Source: Dyadobacter crusticola DSM 16708 (GTDB taxonomy: Bacteria; Bacteroidota; Bacteroidia; Cytophagales; Spirosomataceae). From it: a stretch of DNA of 64,000 nt. The position numbers and the translations under genes are program-made. The stretch covers positions 372,001 through 436,000 of the forward strand of contig NZ_JNJB01000001.1 in NCBI RefSeq assembly GCF_000701505.1, in the 5' to 3' direction. Below, piece after piece: positions 8,729-18,262 of this stretch. Within the stretch, counting starts at the first letter, position 1; each line of letters opens with the position of its first letter. Below the pieces are notes generated by a model. The model saw nothing but the letters and a program-made list of their open reading frames with translations, did no database searches and was not told the DNA's origin.

Positions 8729-11128
8729 CTATTCCGAACGCAGCGATTTAACAGGGTTCATCAATGCAGCCTTGATACTCTGGAAGCTGATCGTCAGCAA
8801 TGCGACGAGCACCGCCAGCACCGCGGCGCCGAGGAATATGCCCCATTCCAGATCGATCCGGTATGCAAAATCGTGCAGCCAGGTAGTCACCGCCCACCAA
8901 GCTTCCGGCGTGGCGATCAGTATTGACACAATGACCAGCTTGATAAAATCCCCCGAAAGCAGTGCTACAATGCCGGCGACCGAGGCTCCCATTACCTTGC
9001 GCACCCCGATTTCCTTGAAGCGCCGCTCGGCAGAGTAAGAAGCCAGGCCGAACAGTCCGAGGCAGGAAATGAATATCGCCAGCCCGGCGAGTATCCCCAC
9101 AATTTTGCTGACCTGCGTGTCGGCGCGGTACATCTCGGCAAAATGCTCATCCAGGAACGAATAGGTAAAAGGCTGGTCGGGTACCAATTTGGTCCATAGC
9201 GCCTTGATTGCTGCCACTGCCTGCTTATTTTGGGTACCTTTTATTCGCACGGACATTTCCGAATAGCCCCAGTCCTTTTGATTGAAAAGGCACAGCGTTT
9301 CTATTTTGTGGTGAAGGGAATTGAAATTGAAATCTTCCGCTACACCCACAATTGTAGACAGTGAATCCATTCCGCCAAAGCCAAAGCGCTTTCCGATCAG
9401 GGACTGCATGGTCAGCGTGGGCTCTTCCTGCAGCAGCTTTTTGGCAAGTGCCTCGTTGATGATGTAGGTTTTTGCATTATCGCCCGGCGTATCGGTGAAA
9501 TTTCGCCCTGCAATCAGTTTGATCTTGTATAAAGTCAGGTAATCGGGATCCACAATCACTTGTGAAGAGGTGATTTCCTTCACAGGTCCCGTACCCTGGA
9601 ACCGCACGCCGGTTTGGTGAAAATTGTTGCCCAGCCGCTGCTGCGAGCCGGTGACCGACTCTACATACGGACAGGTAAGCAGTTCCTGTTTAAGTGATGC
9701 ATATTTCGGACCGGACTTCGAATCGAGCGGAATCACAATCACCTGCTCTTTCTTGAATCCGGGATCTTTGGTGACCATAAAACGAAGCTGCCGAACCGCG
9801 AAGCCAGTGGCGATGATCAGGAAAACAGCGCTGGTAAACTGCGTGACCACCAGGGCGCTCCTGAATGTACTTTTCCCTGTTCTTAAGGTTCCTTTCAAAA
9901 CCTTGATCGGCTCGAATGCAGAAAGGAATGCAGCCGGGTACAATCCTGAAAAGATACCGATAACCACGGTTCCAGCCAGCACGAGCAGCAGAAGCCGAAG
10001 GTTGGTAAAAATGGAAAAATCCAGCTTCCGCTGACTGAAATTCGCCACTGCCGGAAGGATCAGCTTGACGATCAGAATAGCGAGCACCAATGAGATCATA
10101 CACAACAGGATAGACTCTCCGATGAACTGGGCAGAAAGCTGCAGCCGCTGCGCACCGATGGATTTGCGGATACCTACTTCTTTGGCGCGACCGGTAGAGC
10201 GTGCCGTGGATAAGTTCATGAAGTTCACACAAGCGATAACCAGCACGATCGTCGCGATCAATGAAAAGATATAGGTGTATTTCTGGTCGAATTTCTGGAA
10301 GTTGATATAATCGTGGGTGATATCGGTGGACTTTGCATGCACTTCGGCGAGCGGCTGTAAAAAGAGCTCGTAGAACTTCCAGTTACCTCCTTTCATGTGC
10401 TTGTGCAAAAAAGAAGGAAATTTCTTTTCAAGGCTGGCAACGTTGGTACCTGGTGCAAGTTCAAGATAGGTGACCAGCCAGTTACCGCCCCAGTTGTCCA
10501 TAAAGTCGGGCCGCGTGATGGAACTGAACGAAAACAATGCATCAAACTGCAAATGGGAAGTAGCAGGTACATTTTCCATGATCCCGGTCACCTTCAAGGC
10601 AAGGGTATCACTTCCATAATGCGTGATCGTTTTTCCAATCGGATCTTCTTTTCCAAAAATGTTATCTGCGTATTCCCGGGATAATACCACCGTGTTAGGC
10701 TCTTTAAGCACATTCTCCCGCTCACCTTGTAGCAGCTCGAAATCAAACAAGCTGAAAAAGCTTGGATCAGCCCAGAGGATTCTTGGGAGCTCCACTTTCT
10801 TCTGGTCCCGCATTACCATCATGTTGGTACTCGCATTGACGCGGGTGTAGTTGCGGATCTCAGGGTATTCGTTTTTCAGGGTCGGGCCCATCGGGAACAT
10901 AGAAAGTGCCACTTTCTGGGGTGCCACCATTCCTTCAAACTTCTGCACTTCGTCGAGGCGGTAAATGTTTTTTGTGTGCTGCTTGTCGAAGCTTTTTTCA
11001 TAGAAAACAAACAGCAGAATCACGATGCAAGCCGCCATACTCACGGCCAGACCAACAATATTAATTGCAGAAAAAACCTTGTTCTTCCAGATATTCCGAA
11101 ACGCGATTTTGAGGTAGTTTTTTAACAT
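8729..11128 (-). CDS. ABC permease 1 (double FtsX/MacB type)
   Basis: This is a 799-residue inner-membrane permease that shows the layout shared by all sixteen paralogues. TM1 is at about 21-43, followed by a MacB-like periplasmic domain (45-280). The first FtsX block has TM2 at 285-305 and TM3-TM4 to about 402. TM5 (425-448) starts the second half, then a second periplasmic domain (450-670) and a second FtsX block (TM6-TM8, 675-782). The ATPase-facing loops are RAKEVGIRKSIGA and RFKEIGVRKVMGAS. The usual SPxAWY segment before TM8 is TPEAWWAVTTWL here, which is unusual. The ATG at 11128 is chosen because MLKNYLKIAF is the conserved start. A tandem inverted-repeat site lies upstream at 11278-11313. 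The substrate is unknown. Confidence 0.88.
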   Translation of the reverse strand: MLKNYLKIAFRNIWKNKVFSAINIVGLAVSMAACIVILLFVFYEKSFDKQHTKNIYRLDEVQKFEGMVAPQKVALSMFPMGPTLKNEYPEIRNYTRVNASTNMMVMRDQKKVELPRILWADPSFFSLFDFELLQGERENVLKEPNTVVLSREYADNIFGKEDPIGKTITHYGSDTLALKVTGIMENVPATSHLQFDALFSFSSITRPDFMDNWGGNWLVTYLELAPGTNVASLEKKFPSFLHKHMKGGNWKFYELFLQPLAEVHAKSTDITHDYINFQKFDQKYTYIFSLIATIVLVIACVNFMNLSTARSTGRAKEVGIRKSIGAQRLQLSAQFIGESILLCMISLVLAILIVKLILPAVANFSQRKLDFSIFTNLRLLLLVLAGTVVIGIFSGLYPAAFLSAFEPIKVLKGTLRTGKSTFRSALVVTQFTSAVFLIIATGFAVRQLRFMVTKDPGFKKEQVIVIPLDSKSGPKYASLKQELLTCPYVESVTGSQQRLGNNFHQTGVRFQGTGPVKEITSSQVIVDPDYLTLYKIKLIAGRNFTDTPGDNAKTYIINEALAKKLLQEEPTLTMQSLIGKRFGFGGMDSLSTIVGVAEDFNFNSLHHKIETLCLFNQKDWGYSEMSVRIKGTQNKQAVAAIKALWTKLVPDQPFTYSFLDEHFAEMYRADTQVSKIVGILAGLAIFISCLGLFGLASYSAERRFKEIGVRKVMGASVAGIVALLSGDFIKLVIVSILIATPEAWWAVTTWLHDFAYRIDLEWGIFLGAAVLAVLVALLTISFQSIKAALMNPVKSLRSE

Positions 11129-11277
11129 TTGCCTGGCTGGGAAAGGGTTTACAGTCGCGTGATTACATTGGCAATTCCGGAATCGATTCAATGTAAATAA
11201 CCCTGAGCAACAAACTTATGCCAAGCACCCAAACGCATTTACTATCAAATACTTACATCAGCATAAAACAAAAAAAA

Positions 11278-11313
11278 TGTTCAAAAGCGGACAGATTTGT
11301 CCACCTTTGAACA
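11278..11313. promoter_or_regulatory. Regulator site A: tandem inverted repeats, also a terminator-like hairpin
   Basis: TGTTCAAAAGCGGACA (11278-11293) and TGTCCACCTTTGAACA (11298-11313) both fit TGTYCR-N4-YGRACA and start 20 bp apart. They lie about 54 bp upstream of a TTGGCAT box (11218-11224, minus strand) and 150 bp from permease 1. The two copies also pair with each other, and in minus-strand reading the hairpin runs into a T tract (11270-11277). The element could therefore also terminate the Wzi-like gene that stops at 11342. Confidence 0.5.
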
Positions 11314-11341
11314 TTGTAAATTGGAGTGACAATGCGGCCTG

Positions 11342-12841
11342 TTACCAGATCCGCGAAATACCCAGGAATCCGCCTGTGCTGTTCCTGAAAATCTCGCCAC
11401 TGTCTGTCGACAGGCGCGCTATAAGACTTGTGTTTCTTAGCTTGGGCAATTTGTACCCGGCAGAAGCCAGCAGCGACAATTGACTGCGCGGAGGCTCAAA
11501 GCTGGCTCCGGGTGTTCCGAAATTGCGGCTGAATGAACCGCGGAATCCAAACTGCCAGCTGTTGCCTAAATTAGCCTGTGCCCCTGCATACCATACGTTG
11601 ACCCTGTTATTAGGATAAAACCGCCCGCTCTTCGGCTTGCTTTGATCCATATCTTTCCCCGGGATAATAAATGGCGTACCCACGGCATTACCCTGGTAAG
11701 ACCACCCTTGTGTATATTGGCTGTGGTTCAGGTAATTGTCAGCACCCTGGAATTTGCTGCCCGGGATATAGAATGTAGAACCCGATTGATCCTTGGTCGT
11801 CAGGAATTCCAGTGTAAGCCGCGTTAGCCTGAACATATTTCCCGCAGATGCAGTGCTTGTTTTGAAGCTTACCCCAAAAAGTCCGTCAGGTACATTTTTA
11901 AAAATCATACTCGATACATCTTCAAATGGATGCTGGTGGTATACAAACATGTTGTAACCGAGCACCTTTGCTTCCACCCCGAAATCGTAGCTACCGAGGT
12001 GGTTACCTAGGCGGTAGCTGTCAAATGCGCCGTAACCGTTTTTTTCGTACCAATTTTTGGGCGTATAGGCAAATACAATATTGGGATAGAGGCTCCATGA
12101 AGAAGGGAATTTTCCATCCTTGGCGAGGTCCGGCTCGTTTTTCAGGTAATCGGCTTGGCCGGCCCAGAGCACGTTATGGTTAAGACCGGCATACACCTTC
12201 ACATTCGATTTCGGCTTTCCGAACCGGAAGTACATAAACTTCTGGTGCAAACGCACACCTTCAAGGTAGTTGGTGGCAAACCAGCCGTGCGAGAAACCCG
12301 CGTGAATGGCGAGGAAGTTTTTCGTGAATTTCAGAGGTGTAAAACCAATGGTACCGATCTGTACTTTGGGGATTGGCAGCGCATTGCCCGAGCCGGAATA
12401 AAAACCCATACTCATCGTAGAATCCCCCAGACCCATCAATTCCATTCTGCGGCCTGCGTAAAACTCCACATTTTTAAACCGCACACTGGCGTAAGCCTCC
12501 GGTAGCAGGACTTTTGCGTCGTTTGCTTTGGAATAAACCAGTACCGGGTTTACTGAGGCACTCCAGTCAAACTTGCGTGCCTTCTTGCTCACACTATCAT
12601 AGAACACGTAGTTCCTGCGTACCGCGGCAGACGCAAGCGCCGCCGGGGCGTCGGTAGGAATAACACCGAACTGGTTGGTACGCAGCCAGAAAGGGGTAGT
12701 TTTGTTGGAAGCAGCAATCACGCCAAGCTCGGCCTTGGCCGAAAGGTTAGCTGGTAACGAATTTTTCTGCCCGAAAGAGCAGACCGACCAAAGAAATGTG
12801 ATCGCGGTGAAAGTGATGGTAAATATTCTGGGCAGAGGCAT
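11342..12841 (-). CDS. Capsule assembly Wzi-like outer membrane protein
   Basis: This is a 499-residue protein with an N-terminal signal peptide ending near SFGQ and a long series of amphipathic beta strands. The segments KTTPFWLRTNQFGVIP, VEFYAGRRMELMGLGD and IHAGFSHGWFATNYLEG are typical of the Wzi capsule-assembly family found in Bacteroidota. Wzi forms an 18-stranded outer-membrane barrel that helps attach surface polysaccharide, so a surface-glycan role is likely. The gene separates permeases 1 and 2 and shares their strand, but a terminator-like hairpin follows it and a purine-rich hairpin precedes it. Co-transcription is therefore not certain. Confidence 0.75.
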   Translation of the reverse strand: MPLPRIFTITFTAITFLWSVCSFGQKNSLPANLSAKAELGVIAASNKTTPFWLRTNQFGVIPTDAPAALASAAVRRNYVFYDSVSKKARKFDWSASVNPVLVYSKANDAKVLLPEAYASVRFKNVEFYAGRRMELMGLGDSTMSMGFYSGSGNALPIPKVQIGTIGFTPLKFTKNFLAIHAGFSHGWFATNYLEGVRLHQKFMYFRFGKPKSNVKVYAGLNHNVLWAGQADYLKNEPDLAKDGKFPSSWSLYPNIVFAYTPKNWYEKNGYGAFDSYRLGNHLGSYDFGVEAKVLGYNMFVYHQHPFEDVSSMIFKNVPDGLFGVSFKTSTASAGNMFRLTRLTLEFLTTKDQSGSTFYIPGSKFQGADNYLNHSQYTQGWSYQGNAVGTPFIIPGKDMDQSKPKSGRFYPNNRVNVWYAGAQANLGNSWQFGFRGSFSRNFGTPGASFEPPRSQLSLLASAGYKLPKLRNTSLIARLSTDSGEIFRNSTGGFLGISRIW

Positions 12842-12937
12842 CTTAGCTAGATGAAGTAATGTACTGCAAGATAAGAGCTTGCCATGTATATCTATGCGCC
12901 AACACCCAAAAAGGCGGAATTACTCCTTGAAGTTTTA

Positions 12938-13046
12938 AGGAGGAAAGGGAGGAAGGGGAAGAAGGGGAAGAAGGGGAGGAAAGGGACGAAGGGACGAAGG
13001 AAGCTTGCTCCATCCTCCCCTTCCTCCATCCTCCCTTTCCTCCCCT
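12938..13046. repeat. Purine/pyrimidine hairpin repeat (copy 1)
   Basis: A GGAGGAAAGGG-type purine tract (12938-13000) is followed by its pyrimidine counterpart (about 13008-13046), making a long imperfect inverted repeat. It starts 6 bases after the stop of permease 2 (13053). The same element recurs after several other permease genes. Confidence 0.75.
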
Positions 13047-13052
13047 AAAAAA

Positions 13053-15434
13053 TTACTCACTCCGAAGCGACCTGACCGGATTCATGACTGCGGCCCGGAT
13101 ACTCTGGAAGCTGACGGTCAGGAAGGCGATGGCGGTGGAGAGAATGCCGGCTAGTACGAATATCCACCAGTAGATATCGGTTTTGTATGCAAAGTTTTCA
13201 AGCCACTTGTACATCGCGTAGTAAGCTACCGGCGAGGCGATGATAAATGCGATGAATACCAGTTTCAGGAAATCCCTGGAAAGCAGTCCCACAATGCTGC
13301 CGATCGATGCGCCCATTACTTTCCGTACGCCGATTTCTTTGGTACGCTGCATGGTACTGTAAGAAGCAAGTCCAAGTAATCCCAGACAGGAAATGAAAAT
13401 AGCAAGGATCGCGAAGTTGAAAAACAGCTTCTCGAAACGCTCTTCTGCCCGATACTGCCGGTCAAAGAATTCATCCATAAAATAGTAGCTGAATGGTCGC
13501 TCCGGTATGATCTGTTTCCATTTTTCCTCTACTGCCGCGAGCACGGTTTTCACATCCTTACCTTCCATTTTAACAGAAATCAGCTCGGTTCCATTGGGTT
13601 CAATGCGCATGGAGAGCGGCTTGATCGTTTCCTGCAGCGAACGAAAATGAAAATCTTTAACAACTCCCACAATCTTGCCTTCCCTGCCCCACTGCTTGAA
13701 CCGACGGCCAATCGCCTCCTCCGGCGAGCTGTAACCAAAAAGCTTGACAGCGGCTTCGTTTAGTACCATCGCCTGTGTTGTGTCTGTTCCAAATTCCTTT
13801 GCAAACGGGCGGCCCGCCGCCATTTTAAGGCCGAAATGCGGGATATAGTCGAAATCTACGAAGTACAGATCCAGGTTGGCTATCTGCAGATCGCCGCTTT
13901 TATTTTCAATTTCCGAATAGGCACCTGGGTTACCACTGCCGGGTACGCTGGACGAAATGGTAGTCGATTTTACGCCCGCAAGATTGGCCAGTGACTGACG
14001 GAATGCTTCTTTTTTAGGGTCACCCTGAGAGTTGACGATCAGCATCTGGTCTTTGGCGAAACCAAGGTCGCGGTTACGCATGTAGTTCATTTGTGTATAA
14101 ACCACGATCGTTGAGATAATCAGCGCAATTGAAATCGCAAACTGTACGGTTACCAATCCTTTTCTCAACAAAATACCTTTCACACTTGTCGTAAACCGCC
14201 CTTTTAAAACAACCACCGGCTCAAAGGACGAAAGAACCAGCGCCGGATATATTCCCGCCAGTACCCCAATGCACAATGCAGCCACAAACATGATCAGCAC
14301 ATAGGAAAGATTACTGAAAATCCCTTCGCTGATAATCTTTCCTGCGAGCGTATTGAACAAAGGCATCAACGCAGCCGACAGGAGCATTGATAAAACAAAT
14401 GCAATCAGACAAAGCAACACCGATTCACTGATAAATTGCCGCGCTACCAATGATTTTGGCGCCCCCACTACTTTGCGGATGCCCACTTCTTTCGCCCGCT
14501 CGACAGAACGTGCAGTGGTGAGATTGATAAAATTGATGCAGGCTATCAGCAGGATAAAGATTGCAACTGCCGCAAATATGTACACATTATTCATACTCCC
14601 CGTCTCCTGGCCGCCACGCGTCGAATGCAGGTATACGTTTCTCAGCGGTTCGAGAAAAAGGGTGTAATGCATTTGCATTTGGTCCATCAGCTTACCGGCC
14701 CTTTTCTTTAAAAAAGCGGGAAGCTTCTTTTCTAATGCAGCCCCGGTAGTTCCGGGTTTGAGCAGCAGGTAGGTAGTCGCGCCGAAATTGCCCCATTGCT
14801 CGTCCAGGTCTTTGCTAAACCGCTGTGTTTGCGTGGACATGGAAATGAGCATATCCGCCTTGATTTGTGAGTTTTCGGGAATATCCTGCAAAACGCCTGT
14901 TACCACGGCAGGCAGCCCCTCGCCCGAAAGCAGGAGCGTTTGTCCGATCGGGTCTGCATTGCCGAAGTACTTTTTCACCGCTTTTTCGCTCAGCACCAGG
15001 CTCAGCTGGTTCTTCAAGGCAGTTTTTGGGTTTCCTTTTAATAGTTTAAAATCAAAAACATGAAAAAAGCTGGAATCAGCGAAGGCTGTATTCTCTTCCT
15101 GAAACTTAATGTCGCCTTTCCTGACCAAAAAACTGCCGCCACTCACCCGCGTAAAAGCTTCCACTTCGGGAAGATCCGCAGCGATCGCAGGCGCAAATGC
15201 CCACGAGGTAGAGCTCGTGTTAATGGTTTCAGAAGGCGTTTTGATGTCCGTAACCAACCTGTAAATACGGTCTCCTTTACTATGGAACGCATCATAATTC
15301 AGCTCGAAGCTGACATACAGAAAAATCAGGAAGCAAGCCGACATCCCGACAGTCAGTCCCATTACATTGATAAAGGAAAAAACCTTATGCTTCCAAAGGT
15401 TACGAAAGGCGATTTTGAGATAGTTTTTTAACAT
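13053..15434 (-). CDS. ABC permease 2
   Basis: This 793-residue permease has the same eight-helix, two-halves layout as the gene at 8729-11128. The first coupling loop is RAKEVGIRKVVGA (about 313-325) and the second is RTKEIGVRKVMGAS. In the first periplasmic domain FADSSFFHVFDF and YFGNADPIGQ are clear. The second domain carries VVKDFHFRSL. The protein ends NPVRSLRSE. The start MLKNYLKIAF at 15434 is the conserved one. Upstream lie four TTAGCTG repeats and regulator site B, so it probably has its own promoter. Downstream, a purine-rich hairpin separates it from the Wzi-like gene. It is therefore likely a single-gene unit. Confidence 0.88.
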   Translation of the reverse strand: MLKNYLKIAFRNLWKHKVFSFINVMGLTVGMSACFLIFLYVSFELNYDAFHSKGDRIYRLVTDIKTPSETINTSSTSWAFAPAIAADLPEVEAFTRVSGGSFLVRKGDIKFQEENTAFADSSFFHVFDFKLLKGNPKTALKNQLSLVLSEKAVKKYFGNADPIGQTLLLSGEGLPAVVTGVLQDIPENSQIKADMLISMSTQTQRFSKDLDEQWGNFGATTYLLLKPGTTGAALEKKLPAFLKKRAGKLMDQMQMHYTLFLEPLRNVYLHSTRGGQETGSMNNVYIFAAVAIFILLIACINFINLTTARSVERAKEVGIRKVVGAPKSLVARQFISESVLLCLIAFVLSMLLSAALMPLFNTLAGKIISEGIFSNLSYVLIMFVAALCIGVLAGIYPALVLSSFEPVVVLKGRFTTSVKGILLRKGLVTVQFAISIALIISTIVVYTQMNYMRNRDLGFAKDQMLIVNSQGDPKKEAFRQSLANLAGVKSTTISSSVPGSGNPGAYSEIENKSGDLQIANLDLYFVDFDYIPHFGLKMAAGRPFAKEFGTDTTQAMVLNEAAVKLFGYSSPEEAIGRRFKQWGREGKIVGVVKDFHFRSLQETIKPLSMRIEPNGTELISVKMEGKDVKTVLAAVEEKWKQIIPERPFSYYFMDEFFDRQYRAEERFEKLFFNFAILAIFISCLGLLGLASYSTMQRTKEIGVRKVMGASIGSIVGLLSRDFLKLVFIAFIIASPVAYYAMYKWLENFAYKTDIYWWIFVLAGILSTAIAFLTVSFQSIRAAVMNPVRSLRSE

Positions 15435-15456
15435 AGGTATCGGGATTGAGGGGACT

Positions 15457-15484
15457 TTAGCTGTTAGCTGTTAGCTGTTAGCTG
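15457..15484. repeat. TTAGCTG heptamer repeat, four copies
   Basis: There are four perfect direct copies of TTAGCTG, between regulator site B and the start of permease 2. It belongs to a group of 7-bp-period repeats seen in other spacers of the array. Confidence 0.85.
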
Positions 15485-15566
15485 TTGTACAAATTATGCG
15501 CCACTAAGGATTTACTATCGAATAGTCTAATATTCAATTATTACAAATTGAATACATAGAAACTAC

Positions 15567-15602
15567 TGTTCACATTCGGACGTTTTTGTTCGGTAAGAAG
15601 GA
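15567..15602. promoter_or_regulatory. Regulator site B upstream of permease 2
   Basis: TGTTCACATTCGGACG (15567-15582) is a close match to TGTYCR-N4-YGRACA. A second, half-degraded copy begins TGTTCG at 15587, exactly 20 bp on. About 63 bp nearer the gene the minus strand has TGGCGC-ATAAT-TTGTA (GTGGCGC at 15498-15504), close to a sigma-54 -24/-12 promoter. The site lies between permease 3 and permease 2. Confidence 0.5.
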
Positions 15603-15654
15603 AAGAGAGGATAAAAAACTTCCCTCTCCATCCTCCCTCCCTCCTTCCTCCCTT
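15597..15654. repeat. Purine/pyrimidine hairpin repeat (copy 2)
   Basis: A short purine arm (15597-15610) and a longer pyrimidine arm (15621-15654) directly follow the stop codon of permease 3. The last bases, CCTCCCTTTC, are duplicated beside the permease 4 remnant at 18111-18120. Confidence 0.65.
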
Positions 15655-18030
15655 TCACTCACTCTTCAACGACTTCACCGGGTTCGTCAAAGCTGCCTTA
15701 ATGCTTTGAAAACTGACAGTTATAAATGCGATTGTGATGGCGAGGGCTGCGCCGGCCGCGAACCTCCACCAACTTATTTTGATCCGGTACTGGAAATCCT
15801 GTAACCATTTGTTCATGAAGTACCAGGCGAAGGGGATAGCACCGACAGTTGAAATCATTATCAATCTGGCAAAATCCTGAGAGATTAAAGCAACAATCCT
15901 TCCCACGGAAGCACCTAGCACTTTCCTGATCCCAATTTCCCTGGTACGTACTTCGGCCGCAAAGGTTACTAAACCGAACAATCCGATAGAAGCAATGAAA
16001 ATTGCGAGTAAGGTGAAGATATTGAACATCTTCCCCATTCTCACCTCTGTTTTAATTGTTTGATCAAGTGCATCATCAAGGAAGTAGTACTCGAAAGGTC
16101 TTCCGGGAAAATATTTTTCGAACCGCTGCTTTATGATCTGAATATTAGCACTTACTTCTGCTTTGGGGTCGAGACGAGCATAAAGTACTCCTCTTGATCC
16201 AGCCTCTTTATCAAAACTCAATGGATCAGGCTCTATCATCAAAGCCATAGGTTTGATACCGTCACGAGGAGATATGAATTGAAAATCTCGAATAACACCT
16301 GCAACTTCATCCAAATCATTAATAGATTTCCCCAGAGGTGTTTTCTCGATTTCGAATGCGCTGACAGCCGCTTCGTTTAATAAGACGTGTTTTCTGCTGG
16401 TGAATGTACCTGGTACAGGTGCCATTTTCCATTTAATACCTAATGTTTTGACAAAATCAGCGTCCGTTACTATGTAGTACAATTTGATTTTTTCTTTTGT
16501 GCGCCAATGTTTGATTGACCAGATGTTATAACTCCGGAAAAGTCCTAGATCAGCAATGGAAACGCTCTGTACGCCCGTATAATGACTTAGCTCATTTTTG
16601 AATGCGAAGAGATTCTGTATGGTGTCGTGATCAACAGGAATTGATAAAACTTGATCCTTGTACAATCCCAAATCTCTGTTCTGCATATAAGAAATCTGGT
16701 TTCTCACAATCACGCTACAAATGATAAGTGTAGTTGAAATTGCGAACTGAAATACTGTCAATAGTTTTCTTACTGATGCCCCACTATACTTGCCGGCAAC
16801 CTTCCCTTTAATAATATCGAGCGGTGCAAACCCGGAGATCATTAATGCGGGGTAACCACCGGCAATCAGGACTATTAAGCAAAAAAGGAACAGCAAAAAT
16901 CCAAGAAATTCCGGTGATAGAATAAACGATATATCAATGCGTAAATCAAGTAATTGATAAAACGGCTGGCGAAAAAACTCGATCAACAAACCAGCAAGCA
17001 GAAAGGCAAGAACACATAACAGCAATGATTCAATATAAAATTGTTTTATTAAACCAATTCTTCCCGAGCCAATAAACTTTCTAACGCCAACTTCTTTTGC
17101 CCGTAGTGTCGCACGGGCAGTAGTCAGACTTACATAGTTAACTACTGCTAAAAGGATAATTAGAATCGCTATTCCGGCAAAAACGTAAACCAGTTTCGTC
17201 TTGCCTGGATTTCTCAGATCTTTACTCAGGTGAACCAAAGATAGGTTTTCCAGCGAATAGGAGAATTGTTCATTTGAGCCTGCTGTTTTGCTGAAAGTCT
17301 TGTTAATGTCTTCTTCAACACTGGCTGCACGGTTTTCAGAATTTAGTAAAAGATAGATATTAAAAGATCCTCCCGCCGCCCATTTAGATTTATCAACTCC
17401 ATTCAAAGCAGGAAATGTTTCTAATGGTAGCAGAAAGTCAAAATGGAACGAAGAGTTAGATGGCAGGTCTTCTGTGACGCCAGTTACCTGTAAGACAAGT
17501 TTTCCCTCTACCAGAAGCACTTTGCCTATTGGATCGGTATCCGCGAAATATTTCAACGCCATCTCGCGAGATATAATTACACTATTAGGCTTCCTGAGCG
17601 CATAATTGATGTCGCCTTTTTTTAAGGGAAAAGAAAATATGCGAAGAAGAGATGGATCAGCAAAGAGGATCTCTTTCTCATAAAACATTCTCTCTGGTCT
17701 GTCAGGATTTTTCATCACCACATTGCCGTGTTGAGACATCCATCGTACATAATCCTTAATATGTGGATTTCTTGCTTTGAGAGTTGGTGCAAAATCAGAG
17801 GGAAATGAAGCAAATTGCAGCTCCTCCTGGCCGATTATTTGTGATTGAACAACTCTAAAAATCTGTTTATAGTTACTATGATATTTGTCGTAACTAAGTT
17901 CATGCATTACGAAAAGCAGAATTAGAACAGACACTGCGATTCCTGTTGCAAGCCCAGCTATATTAATTATAGAATAGGTTTTATTGCGAATAAGATTGCG
18001 AAATGCAATTTTTAGATAGTTTAAGATCAT
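15655..18030 (-). CDS. ABC permease 3
   Basis: This permease is about 791 residues, with the ATG at 18030 (MILNYLKIAF) taken as the start because it matches the paralogues. Its loops are RAKEVGVRKFIGS and RTREIGIRKVLGAS, and the second periplasmic domain has VIRDFQFISPRDGIKP. It is most similar to permease 5, sharing the SGLFxxYNIW-like and GVLYARLDPKA segments. Its base composition is visibly poorer in G+C than its neighbours, except for the last ~190 bases. Those are nearly identical to the end of permease 4, so this 3' end looks copied in from permease 4. It is probably in one transcript with permeases 7 to 4. Confidence 0.87.
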   Translation of the reverse strand: MILNYLKIAFRNLIRNKTYSIINIAGLATGIAVSVLILLFVMHELSYDKYHSNYKQIFRVVQSQIIGQEELQFASFPSDFAPTLKARNPHIKDYVRWMSQHGNVVMKNPDRPERMFYEKEILFADPSLLRIFSFPLKKGDINYALRKPNSVIISREMALKYFADTDPIGKVLLVEGKLVLQVTGVTEDLPSNSSFHFDFLLPLETFPALNGVDKSKWAAGGSFNIYLLLNSENRAASVEEDINKTFSKTAGSNEQFSYSLENLSLVHLSKDLRNPGKTKLVYVFAGIAILIILLAVVNYVSLTTARATLRAKEVGVRKFIGSGRIGLIKQFYIESLLLCVLAFLLAGLLIEFFRQPFYQLLDLRIDISFILSPEFLGFLLFLFCLIVLIAGGYPALMISGFAPLDIIKGKVAGKYSGASVRKLLTVFQFAISTTLIICSVIVRNQISYMQNRDLGLYKDQVLSIPVDHDTIQNLFAFKNELSHYTGVQSVSIADLGLFRSYNIWSIKHWRTKEKIKLYYIVTDADFVKTLGIKWKMAPVPGTFTSRKHVLLNEAAVSAFEIEKTPLGKSINDLDEVAGVIRDFQFISPRDGIKPMALMIEPDPLSFDKEAGSRGVLYARLDPKAEVSANIQIIKQRFEKYFPGRPFEYYFLDDALDQTIKTEVRMGKMFNIFTLLAIFIASIGLFGLVTFAAEVRTREIGIRKVLGASVGRIVALISQDFARLIMISTVGAIPFAWYFMNKWLQDFQYRIKISWWRFAAGAALAITIAFITVSFQSIKAALTNPVKSLKSE

Positions 18031-18118
18031 GATCATAGTGTGTTTATGTTTAACATTCTCAGTAAATGCCAAGTACTAGCAAAACAGCTAATTAATGTCT
18101 TGGCCTAAGACCTCCCTT

Positions 18119-18262
18119 TCACTCACTCTTCAACGACTTCACCGGGTTCGTCAAAGCTGCCTTAATGCTTTGAAAACTGACAGTTATAAATGCGATTGTG
18201 ATGGCGAGGGCTGCGCCGGCCGCGAACATCCACCAGCTTATTTCGATCCGGTACTGGAAATC
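18119..18262 (-). pseudogene. Untranslated 3' remnant of permease 4
   Basis: Beyond the TAG at 18263-18265 the same frame continues for 47 codons to a TGA at 18119-18121. It encodes DFQYRIEISWWMF, a last membrane helix and the family ending ALTNPVKSLKSE. This is exactly the part missing from permease 4. The stretch is nearly identical to the 3' end of permease 3. Confidence 0.85.
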
